DNA of 64,000 nt from Paraphysoderma sedebokerense (Eukaryota > Blastocladiomycota > Physodermatomycetes > Physodermatales > Physodermataceae), in NCBI GenBank assembly GCA_025602915.1, contig JAHLJZ010000042.1:62001-126000 (forward strand), in the 5' to 3' direction. The notes under the pieces were generated by a model. It was not told where the DNA came from. It saw only the letters and a program-made list of their open reading frames with translations, and made no database searches. The number at the start of each line of letters is the position of its first letter. Position 1 is the stretch's first letter. The position numbers and the translations under genes are program-made. Positions 23,988 to 33,800 of the stretch are shown here, piece by piece.

Positions 23988-24698
23988 TATGTAGATAGCT
24001 TATGTCAATGAGGGGACAGTTTACTTGGCGGAAGGAAGCCAGCGATTTTGTCAATGTCCACGACTTATAATCTGTGTTCCCGCCTCCCCACTTCCTAATC
24101 TCGTAATCTCACTTGACCGTCAAATTATTGTTCTACATTTTGAATAACAATTATCTGTGTTATGCCTACTATACTATTGATGTCTCAACCGTTATCAATT
24201 GCCGTTAACCTAACACTGATACTGGCTACACAGATCCGACACAAGAGAGAAATACATTGAGGTGTATAGAAATGAAAAACGAAAAAGAGAATGCGACTCA
24301 AGGTTGACAAAGAGAATGTACAAAATGCCAATATTTTTTTTAAATGTAGAAGGACTTTCAGCCGCCAGCAAAAGTGTCGCGGTTATACAACTTTTATAGC
24401 GGTGGAGGGGCAGGCCAGCGTAAATAAATGTCAGATATATATACTTTTAAACTGTTAAAAATGATGTGTCCAACAAGAACAAGATGTGGTGAATATGGTA
24501 CAACTCCACTTACTTAACACAAAGATACATCATTCAGCAAACCGACTAATTTGTTATTAAAATAAAGCGGGCCATTCCGTGTTCCCTTTGTCTTCGTTCT
24601 CATTCCCTTTCTGCACCGCCATCCGCCATCCCATTCCAACTCCACATCCGTCTTTAGATCTGTTGCTGCAATATTATCTATAAAAGCTACCACACACC
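23988..24698. promoter_or_regulatory. Shared upstream region of GET2 and RPA3
   Basis: About 710 bp between divergent genes. It must hold both promoters. No coding frame, RNA gene or repeat is visible. The part just before RPA3 (24,580-24,690) is pyrimidine-rich, as in many fungal core promoters. Confidence 0.45.
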
Positions 24699-25293
24699 AT
24701 GGCCGATCAGATCCAACCCACCCCCTTCGTTAACACCGCCCTCCTCTCTCAGTTCACAAACAGAACTGTCAGAATAGTCGGTAGACTGATCGAAGTAAAT
24801 TTCTTTTTGACGTCCGCTTTCTTTCGTCTACATCCCGCAATAGTTTTTAACTACATTTGTTTCGCACGTCCGTAGGCTAATCCAACCAATGCCAAGTTCG
24901 AATCATCAGACCAAGGCCAATTCACAGTCGACCTTCAGCCGGTATATTGTCGACATTTTTGTTGGTTTTCCTTCTACCATCGTTGTTGACAAATCATTGT
25001 TTTTTTGAATTTTATTCTGTGCACATATATTAGGGCTCCCAATTTGAAGATGGATTCTATGAGTTTGTCGGCCAAGTCAAGCCAGACATGAGCATCCAAG
25101 AGTTGAGTCACACGCCCTTTGGACATAACTTTGGTTCGCATCAATAGACGATTTTATTTTATTGCATTTTCACAAATATTTGGATTTTGGGAAGGGGATG
25201 TTGTATTAACAAGTCTTTGATTTAGACATGGAAAACCATAACGCATTGGTCAAATTCACCCATCGTCTCAGCGAGTTATATTATGATGTGTAG
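24699..25293 (+). CDS. RPA3: Replication protein A 14 kDa subunit
   Basis: Four exons (24699-24794, 24876-24941, 25034-25133, 25226-25293) give 109 residues, close to the 110-121 of the family. The OB-fold pattern is complete: TPFVNTALLSQFTNRTVRIV and GRLIE, then the SSDQGQFTVDLQP strands, then YEFVGQVKPDMSIQE, and the C-terminal helix ALVKFTHRLSELYY that packs in the RPA trimer core. RPA coats single-stranded DNA in replication and repair. The third intron uses a weak donor (GTTCGC) but the join is in phase. The neighbour ATRIP binds RPA-coated DNA, so the adjacency makes functional sense. Copy 1 of two. Confidence 0.92.
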
Positions 25294-25665
25294 ATTATGG
25301 CAGATTAGAAAGAACATGTAAATACTATTAATGTATTCCACACATTCCCTTTGGAATTGATGGACCAATTCATACATAAAATGATGCAGGAATGATATGC
25401 AGTATTTGTTGTTTTGTCGTTCCTCCCATGATGAATCTCGACGTCAGACATTCCTTCAGTCCACTGAAGATACCGATTATCCATTGCCGACTTCTGCTTG
25501 AAAGATGATATCTCCAGAAAGCATTCTCTCTTATTGGATCTAAATTAGTTAGTTTCATGCATGTGTAGTCATTCAAGACTAAAACTTGGTCCGGCTTTGC
25601 TTTGCCTGTTCCTTCCCGCTTAACTCGCTCACGTTTCAGCTATACAACATCGAATTCGGTGATCA
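25294..25665. other. Spacer between RPA3 and ATRIP
   Basis: About 370 bp holding the RPA3 3' end and the ATRIP promoter. Short open frames on both strands show no conserved content. Confidence 0.5.
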
Positions 25666-28600
25666 ATGTCAAAGCATTCGCAAATGCCGTACACTAACAA
25701 CACTATATCGAGTCGCTATGGAAGTAGTAACAGGCTTCCGACTTTGCAATTCTCCTCCTCTAACTCTGCCTTCCCGAGAAATCTACCCCGGCCTCCCCCA
25801 AGCCTTGAAGGACTGCCGTCTCAACGTCAACCAATTCCCTCCTTTGGGGATGATGACGATGAGTTTGAGATCGACTCATTTGAACTAAACCCGGAGGAGC
25901 TCGACCGAGTGATGACTCAAATTGATCAGACAACGGCATCCTTCAACCAAAATCCGACTTCTACACAACTTACAGCCCACCAAAACCAAGCTTTTTCGTC
26001 GACTAGATCGAATTCAAATCTGTATTCTTCCATTTCAACCTCTACTTTTGATCAAACAGCTTATCGGCAGCTGCATGATTCAAGCCGCGGAGCCGATATA
26101 AATGCACAGTATACATGTCCACGACCAGGAATGGTAAATTCGCGCGAAATTCCTTTGCCCGAGAATCGTCGTCATCAACTTCCCAATACCAATTCCAATT
26201 CTTACTCGATACACACTACTAACGGTCCGACATCCTCTCACCAGAAAGCTTCATCTGATTCACTTGACCTCGATACTGTGCTAGCCGAACTTGAAAAACT
26301 CAAAAATGAGAATCAATCTCTTCGTTCGAGATCCGACACTTTGTTGCAAGAAAAGTACAAAAAAGACGGCGAAGTTTCTATCATTCGATCAAATTACACA
26401 AAACTAGAATTTGAAAATCTGACTTTGAAACAGAAACTGAAAGAAAACGAAGAATTGTTAAACCTCGAGAAGGAAAAGTTAAAACGAGAAGCCAAAAATG
26501 AAATTGAAAAAATGCAAACTCAATTTCTATTTACCCAGCATGAATTGCAGAGTAAATTAGATGACGCTGAAAGAGTTAGTAGGCAACGGTTATCTATGAC
26601 TCAAGTGACAGTGGAGAGAGATAAAGACAAAGGTAGTCAATCATCCATGTCGATTGATCCGGCGGCTAATACGACATTTGGTGATATCACTGTCATAGTT
26701 GAAGCAGGTGGAAGCGATGATAACATTAATGTGAATGATTCTATTTTAAACGAAACGAATGTCCCAGAACCCAAAATGGCGCGACCTCAAAGCAACCTCC
26801 CAACTTCACGACCTCGAGATTCAACATCAAACAATTCGCATTCGATACAATTAGACGTCAACCATGATATTCTAGCCTCAGTAAAATCACTCTCGATCGC
26901 ACAATTCTCCTCGTCACCGGCCGTAAATATTTCGTATGACGCTACCCGTCTTCCAATGGAATTTCTTACCTATTTTACTGCTCTTGTTTCATCGCCTTCA
27001 AGTGTCACCGCCCTCCCGCTATTGGAAGTGCTCGGAAAATATTTATTCTTTGCAACGCGGAAGCACGACGTCAATGACTTGTTTTGGATTGTACCGCATA
27101 TCATAAGGCTTATACAATTCCTGGTGGAACGCTTTAGAGACGTTAGGAAACAATTATGGGCAAACACGAAAACCGATAATGGAGGTTGCAGCTTCACTAA
27201 AAAACGTGGACGAGATAACGAATTGGGCAATGGAACGGTAGATAACGCTCTCTCTGAAATAACGGACCCATCGTTCGGGGTTTTCAATCAGTTGATAGAA
27301 TTGGTTAAGACGTTAGCAGAATTCTTGAATCAAGTTTGTCACAGTCACAAAGATTCTTCCAAACCGCATTCCGGTTCATTCAAGCAGCAGTCTGACTATG
27401 ATCCCGACGGAGCCGACCATCTCAATCAACCACTTGCACTCCCAACCTACCATTCTGTCTCTCTCCCTGTCATCATCGCCTCAGTAACTAGTATCCTGAC
27501 AATTCTTACCCTTCTCTCAGCAGATTCACAGCTTAAGTACACATCTTCCTCCCTTCCAGCCTCAATAGCAGATCACCTCTCTAAGGTTAATCTCTCAATT
27601 CTTCATTCATTGATTCAATCAACTTCATTTATTTATCTGTTTGATCCGGCGCTACCGAGCGTAATTCATACGAAAGCAGTGGAACTGTTCATGGGATTGA
27701 GCTCGGGAAGTGAAATGTTCTTCAGAGAGTGTATGATTGCTAGGAGTAAAAACACAGGGTTGGTTCCGTCGTCCGCGTCGGCATCCTCATCAACGTTGTC
27801 TCTGAACAGTACAAGGGATATAGAAAGTAGAAGGGAACCGAAGGAAAAGGGGCGAGTAGGAGAAAGAAAGCGCGAAAGAGGAACTCCAAGTCTGTTTGGA
27901 ATTCTGTGTAGGTACTTGAGTGAAAATTATGAGCCGTTTAATTGGGCCGAGTCCGCAGAGTCAAGACCTACCGATAATACTGGAACCGAATCATCCATTC
28001 AACAGTCAAAAGCTTTAGAACCACTCAAGGAGACCAGTGGCCTTCACCCGAACAACAAGTTGGAATCGGATCAGACACATTGCTATCAAATCCGTAGACT
28101 GCAGTTAACCGTCATCCGATTCTTCAGTGTGCTTTCAACCTTATACGCTTCTCAATTCATTCCTATATTATGCAATTCTCGCTCATCCTCATCCACTACC
28201 AATGCGGTATCATCCTCCGCAACTCATCCTCGATCATCTAATCACTCATCTCTCTTTCCAAGTCCTCAGCCGATTCCTCTTATCACCAATCTCATTACCC
28301 TCCTTCATTTCACCATCTCTTCATTACTAAAACGACTTCACTCTCCATTTGACATGCCAGACACCCGAGCTGAACGTCTGCAGGATTTGAGACTACAAGT
28401 TCAAATTGTCAAAAGCGGATTAAGATTTTTGGGGGCGATAGTAAACGAATGTTTCTGGTGGTCAAATTCGGAGGGTAGTGTTGCCGGTGTCACGGAAAAC
28501 GGAAACACGAACGACAATGAATGTGGGAAGGATCAACAAAAATCTTCATCTAACATGGATGTCGACGTTTCTTCGCCTACTGATTCCATAATGACTTCGA

Positions 28601-29085
28601 AAGAAGATACCCAAGAAAAGGGGAACATCGACAAAAGCGATCATCTAAATTTGGATGAGAATATTAAGGGTGCCGAAACAAATTCGATGAATGTAGTCCC
28701 ATCGTTGCAACTCAAAATGCCACAACCCGATGACTTGTTAATCAAAGCACCTGGTATGACGGAACAATTATCCTATTTATTTGTTATCTCGTTGGTACGG
28801 GTCATAAGTTGGAGAAAAATTGTCCCGGATTATTTTGATTTTCTTGATTTTCACCCTCCGTCTTCGTCTTCGTCTGCGTTCCATTCATATACATGGACTG
28901 ATGCGTTGAAATCGGAATGGAAAAATGTGGTTGAATTTGAACGAGTCGGAAATGTGAAAGAATTGCTTGATGATGTGAATGAAGTTGCCAAAGATTTGTT
29001 GGATGTGTTGGTGGAAGAGGATGATCAGAAACCCATTTTTGATTTATTTTCCTCTGAACATAATGTCAGTGGAGAGGAAGGTTGA
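25666..29085 (+). CDS. ATRIP: ATRIP/Ddc2/Rad26-like DNA damage checkpoint protein
   Basis: A single open exon encodes 1139 residues, longer than human ATRIP (791). Near the N terminus is the acidic RPA70-binding type motif (FGDDDDEFEIDSFELNPEEL), then a coiled coil of about 120 residues (from about 205). The coiled coil contains KKDGEVSIIRSNYTKLE, the family's K-D-G-E-I-x-x-L-R signature. The rest is alpha-helical repeat sequence (LPMEFLTYFTALVSSPSS, PLLEVLGKYLFFATRKHDV) broken by Ser-rich and acidic linkers, as in Ddc2. ATRIP recruits ATR/Mec1 kinase to RPA-coated DNA at stalled forks. AATAAA follows the stop at once. Unlike its neighbours the gene needs no intron. The assignment rests on motif order, because the family diverges fast. 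Copy 1 of two. Confidence 0.78.
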   Translation: MSKHSQMPYTNNTISSRYGSSNRLPTLQFSSSNSAFPRNLPRPPPSLEGLPSQRQPIPSFGDDDDEFEIDSFELNPEELDRVMTQIDQTTASFNQNPTSTQLTAHQNQAFSSTRSNSNLYSSISTSTFDQTAYRQLHDSSRGADINAQYTCPRPGMVNSREIPLPENRRHQLPNTNSNSYSIHTTNGPTSSHQKASSDSLDLDTVLAELEKLKNENQSLRSRSDTLLQEKYKKDGEVSIIRSNYTKLEFENLTLKQKLKENEELLNLEKEKLKREAKNEIEKMQTQFLFTQHELQSKLDDAERVSRQRLSMTQVTVERDKDKGSQSSMSIDPAANTTFGDITVIVEAGGSDDNINVNDSILNETNVPEPKMARPQSNLPTSRPRDSTSNNSHSIQLDVNHDILASVKSLSIAQFSSSPAVNISYDATRLPMEFLTYFTALVSSPSSVTALPLLEVLGKYLFFATRKHDVNDLFWIVPHIIRLIQFLVERFRDVRKQLWANTKTDNGGCSFTKKRGRDNELGNGTVDNALSEITDPSFGVFNQLIELVKTLAEFLNQVCHSHKDSSKPHSGSFKQQSDYDPDGADHLNQPLALPTYHSVSLPVIIASVTSILTILTLLSADSQLKYTSSSLPASIADHLSKVNLSILHSLIQSTSFIYLFDPALPSVIHTKAVELFMGLSSGSEMFFRECMIARSKNTGLVPSSASASSSTLSLNSTRDIESRREPKEKGRVGERKRERGTPSLFGILCRYLSENYEPFNWAESAESRPTDNTGTESSIQQSKALEPLKETSGLHPNNKLESDQTHCYQIRRLQLTVIRFFSVLSTLYASQFIPILCNSRSSSSTTNAVSSSATHPRSSNHSSLFPSPQPIPLITNLITLLHFTISSLLKRLHSPFDMPDTRAERLQDLRLQVQIVKSGLRFLGAIVNECFWWSNSEGSVAGVTENGNTNDNECGKDQQKSSSNMDVDVSSPTDSIMTSKEDTQEKGNIDKSDHLNLDENIKGAETNSMNVVPSLQLKMPQPDDLLIKAPGMTEQLSYLFVISLVRVISWRKIVPDYFDFLDFHPPSSSSSAFHSYTWTDALKSEWKNVVEFERVGNVKELLDDVNEVAKDLLDVLVEEDDQKPIFDLFSSEHNVSGEEG

Positions 29086-29276
29086 AATAAATTAATTTTT
29101 GACGATTAAAAGCCGAAACCTTCAAATTCTTAGCAGAGCCAAAGTACCGTGCGGATCTGGTGATGGACCGAGTAACTTCGAGTTCGGTTTTCTTTGAATG
29201 ATAGTTCCAGAGTCCTGACCTGGCGGCCTGCGCTTCTTCATTCCGTGGTCTGTGAAATCTGAATTAATCTCCACAA

Positions 29277-30479
29277 ATGGGCAACGTATTCAATAAGTCA
29301 GCAAACAAAGTCACATCTCATGATAAAGCAATATTGGAACTCAAGATACAGAGGGACAAGTTAAAACAATATCAGAAAAAGGTAATTCTGACTTGACCTT
29401 GGTCCAATCCGTTCTTGCAACGTCTATGAAGGCATTCTCCTAGCTTCAATCATAATAACCATCTTTATTTCGTCTAATTGTTATTCCGTACGGATTTTTG
29501 GGTTTAGCTGGAACAAGTTCAACAACGAGAGACTGAAATTGCGAAGAAACATTTATCTAACGGGGACAAGAAACGAGCGTTGTTAGCTCTAAAAAAGAAG
29601 AAATATCAGCAAACGTTAATTGAGAAAACAGATGCACAATTGTTCAATTTAGAAGAACTGGTATAAATTTTAAATTCTTTCGGTTTTTTTCTGGTTTCTG
29701 GCGTCATTATCCTTCAGGGTATAATGTCGTTGCAACCATCGACTTTTAGTGGGTCGACCTCTGTAAGTGGTTTAGTGTAAAAGCTAATGTGTTTTATTTT
29801 TTCCGTAGACAAATTCAATAGAGTATGCGTTGGTCGAGAAACAAGTATTTGAAGGCCTACAGAAAGGTAATGAAGTGTTGAAAGAGATACATAATGAAAT
29901 GTCAATCGAGAAAGTTGAAAAGTTAATGCAAGATACCGCTGATGCGATTGAATATCAAAATGTACGTCGGATAACTTTTTCTCAGTTCTGCTTGTCTGTC
30001 TCGTAGTCTATCGTTAGCTTCATTCATTTCCTTATTTTTAAAAATCGGCAAACTGTGCGGAGTGTGGTACTATAGCTAGGAACTAATATCTTTTGTTTGT
30101 TTACTTTTTATTCTTAATCCAATCGTCAGGAAATTGAAAATATACTGAACGGGCAAATAACGACAGAGGACGAAGAAAGTATATTGAAAGAGTTGGAAGA
30201 TATTGAAAAGGAAGAACTGGCCAAAGTTGCCGATTCGATGCCAGATGTCCCCACTCAGGAATTACCGACTGGAACCAAGGCAGCGGATGGAAAAGGTTTG
30301 CTTTCAAGTAACTCTTCTTTGATGTTACGAACCTGTTTGTACGTTCGACATTACCGTTTCACTCAATGAATATTCTTGATCCACTAGAACCGATTGCATC
30401 TACAAAGGAGCCGACCGCTGCCAAGGAAAAGCAGAAAGAAAAAGTGAAACAAAAGGAACCAGCGTTGGTTGCCAGCTAA
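29277..30479 (+). CDS. VPS20: ESCRT-III subunit Vps20/CHMP6
   Basis: Five exons (29277-29381, 29508-29660, 29809-29961, 30130-30295, 30388-30479) give 222 residues (human CHMP6 201). The N terminus MGNVFNKS is an N-myristoylation site, as in Vps20/CHMP6. Conserved blocks follow: KIQRDKLKQYQKKLEQVQ, KKRALLALKKKKYQ, LIEKTDAQLFNLEEL, and VEKQVFEGLQKGNEVLKEIH with MSIEKVEKLMQD. The C terminus is a charged Lys/Glu tail. On endosomes it is activated by ESCRT-II (Vps25) and nucleates Snf7 filaments during multivesicular body sorting and membrane scission. The second intron contains an extra in-frame exon-like piece (29,718-29,762) that the family alignment argues against using. Copy 1 of two. Confidence 0.93.
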
Positions 30480-30834
30480 TTTAACTGTTGACTTTGATGT
30501 TGTTGTTGATGACTGTATTTATATATACATGTAAACGAATCCGTGATTGAGGAAAATGCTTTTGAAAGCAACGATCACAGGGGCTCGGTGGCAGAAGTCA
30601 TTGAGGGGCACAATCCGACTATTTCCTCTAATTGTTAATTCTAAATGAGATTTACTGTGTTTCATAAATATATTTGAGTTGCATGCTTTCATTTTCTCTG
30701 TGAGTAGGAGTGATGAGCAGAAGGGTTTTCCTTTTATCACGAAAATTGCTAGCACGAAGAATCCATCCCGCGACATTTTGAATGCATTCATTCCATGTTC
30801 AACAACTGCGCATAAATACGCTCGAAGTGCTCAA
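30480..30834. other. Spacer between VPS20 and TALPID3
   Basis: About 355 bp. The frame of the TALPID3 first exon stays open back to an ATG at 30,679, so the right part may be coding or 5' UTR. Nothing else is seen. Confidence 0.45.
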
Positions 30835-33800
30835 ATGGACGACGATTTTGACCCCACTCTTGCTCGTCTGCAACGAACTCTTGCCTCTGCCAATTCATTA
30901 TTCCAAAGAGCGTTGCAAAGGGCCGAGAATCTCAGCAACCAACCTGACCCGTCGTCCCAAGACAAGTCGAATACGAGTCCACAGAAACAGAAAGTCTGGG
31001 AAACTTCGATACAAAATCTAAGAAGAAAACTAAAGACAAAGAATATTGGTGCAGTCTCAGAACAGAGTTTACTCATTGATGATGTTGAAAATAGACCCTT
31101 GGATGCCAATCTTATCAGTAGTCAAGTCATGGGTGGATCTGAAAGTTCACTTGGACTTTCTGGATCAAGTGTCAGCGAAGACAACAGAAGTGAGAAATCC
31201 GAAATTAAGAGTCAATCAGTATTGAAGGCAACAGACGGCCAGATTTTGGTATCAAAGAAGAAATCGAAGAGGAAGCCAATGCCCACAAAGAAGAAGTCAT
31301 TGGGGAAGGAGAATATGAGTGTGAACAATGTACACCGCGATGATAACATTTGGAATTTACCAACATTCGGTACTAACTATGGATTCATTCATAAAGGACA
31401 ATAATCCGGTAGTAACCAAAGAATCGGATCAGGTATGCTCTTTCTGGTAAATTTTGTAATCAGTTACCCCGAAGTGACGCTGCTCCTTGATAGCCGCGAC
31501 CGCCACCTACGAGCAGTATTGCTGGCCAGCAAGTCAAATCTGCAGAAACGCCGAAGGTATCAAATAGATTGTTTTCAAGTCGATATCGGTATTTTGTATT
31601 GAACCTAATTCTATTCGTATGATAGGCTGCTCCAAAGGACGCTGTTAACTCAGGCGGACCGCCGGCCTTTGAAACTTTAAATTTCGCGGACACTTTGGTT
31701 TCGAAAGTCGTACATGATCAAGAAATAGTCGAAAATGTATTATTTTGGATTTATCCTGAGTAATTATTTTGAGTAGGTAGGCTAACCCCATGGTTTTATA
31801 CAGCATTTATCGACGCTGGAACAACTTCACAAGCGACTCCACACCATGAATGAGGCTTTCGTCAGTAAGCAAAAGGATCTGTTAGACGTTCAAAGTGAAT
31901 CTGTAAAGCAGCAGGTAAGGGCCGCTCTATTATATGCATCGACGTATCTATGATTAATATGTTGTTTCAAGGCATTCAAGCATATTCATTTTCTTCAAGA
32001 GTTGAACGAGAAGCACATTGATTGGCAGGTTAGTTAAGCTTGAAGTTAATCTCAATGTACATATTCTTATATCGTATCCGAATATTAGGGACATCAATTG
32101 CAGAAATTAAATTCGATTTTTCTCAACATTGTAAAAGCAACTGATGCAATGGAGGTAAGAAATCGTCGTGTAGATGCGTGGAAGTACCAGATTGATGATC
32201 ACCCTGTGATGTATAGGGATCTTCCATCCAAAACTTGACTCGTCCTTACCGTATTCCTCTCAACAACGTACTCCCAACGGCGCCAAATCAAGGTCAACAT
32301 CAACCGTCAGATGTCAATAATGTCCCACCAGAAGTATCAAATACAGTCGATAGAAACGTAGTCACAGAGATAGTAAATTTACAACTAGAAACTATTAGAA
32401 ATGATATACAAAAAGTGCTCGATTCCGTTGAAGAAAAAAAGGTGTCAACTGGTCGAGAAAGGGAAGAGAAACGGTTGCGAAGACGGAAAGCTGAAGCACA
32501 GATGAGAATCGAACAAACTTATGATCAGTCCTCTCTATCAGAGTTGATGGGACCTGATGAGTCTATTGTTTCGACTTCCGGACGGAGAATGCCCATATCG
32601 GTTAGCAATATCTCGTGCTCTTTTATCTCCCAAGCGTGATCGACTAATTCTTATATGAAGGGTATATTATTACAGGGAACTCATGATTATGAGGCGACCC
32701 GTAGAAAAATCCGCGAGATGTCGGTAAAAAGTCAGGAAATGATTCAGAGTTTTAAATCGACATTTGACCTAGGTGAGAATTCTGATTTCTCTTTATTGAC
32801 GTATGTTCAAATCAATAATCAAACATTATGCAGACACCAAAATATTTACCAACTCAAATTTGTCGAATCAAACGGAGGAATTAGAAAAGATTCGTGAGGA
32901 AGCGCAAAAGCGCGTTTTTGAGAAGTTGAGAGTAATTTATCAAAGGATTCTGTTGTCTCGAGTTTACGGATAACAAAGTTGACGTCCGTCTTGGCTAGGC
33001 TACTCGAAAAAATCCACCGACGAAGATACCGGCTTTGAAGAAAGGAAGTAAAGCGATTGCGAAGACAACTATTCCGGCCGGCAAACAACCTCTGAGTGCG
33101 AAATCACCACCAACTTCACCTACCCGGCAATCTCATGTTCATACAGATCGTCCTCCCTCGCCTCTCAAGCCACCAAATAAATTTTACAACGTACGATTAT
33201 CTGATAACCCAATCTTTTTAAGGCGAACTTCAATTAAACCGCCATATTTGAATGTCCCGACATCCCCTGTGAAACCCCCTAAATCCCAAGTGCGCGAAGT
33301 TATTCGAGAAATCATCAGAGCGTGAGTATGAAGCTCAGACTTTGGTTTGCGTAGATTTAGCATTTATTTAACGTTGTTCTCTGCGAAGACCGTCCCCTGT
33401 AGCGCCAATTCCGAAAAGCGAAATTTCGACGATGACGTCCCCACCACCACAGTCCCCGAAGTCGCCGATAAGTCGGTTAGAATCAAAGCCAGTTCCAAAA
33501 AGTAAAAAACCATTGTCCTCGAATAACTCTAACAATTACTAATTTTTACGTGATGCAGATACAACCCTAGACAGCACAACGCAGACTGTCCCAGAAAAAA
33601 AAGAAAGGTCTACACAGATGACGCCTGAACCTCCTAAAGTTGCAACACCGCCCAAGAAAGTCAGCACAAAAGCAGTACAGTATGATACTCCCCCAACGAA
33701 GAAACCGGTTTGTATTCGATATTTCTTTCTCTTCCGATTACGCAACACTGAACACATCCACCAGGCTTCTGTGAAACCTGAACCACAGGTGTATCATACT

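Noticed and set aside
24679-24686. TATAAAAG just before the RPA3 start as a TATA box
   Set aside because: It is only about 13 bp from the start codon, too close for a promoter TATA box; probably part of the 5' UTR.
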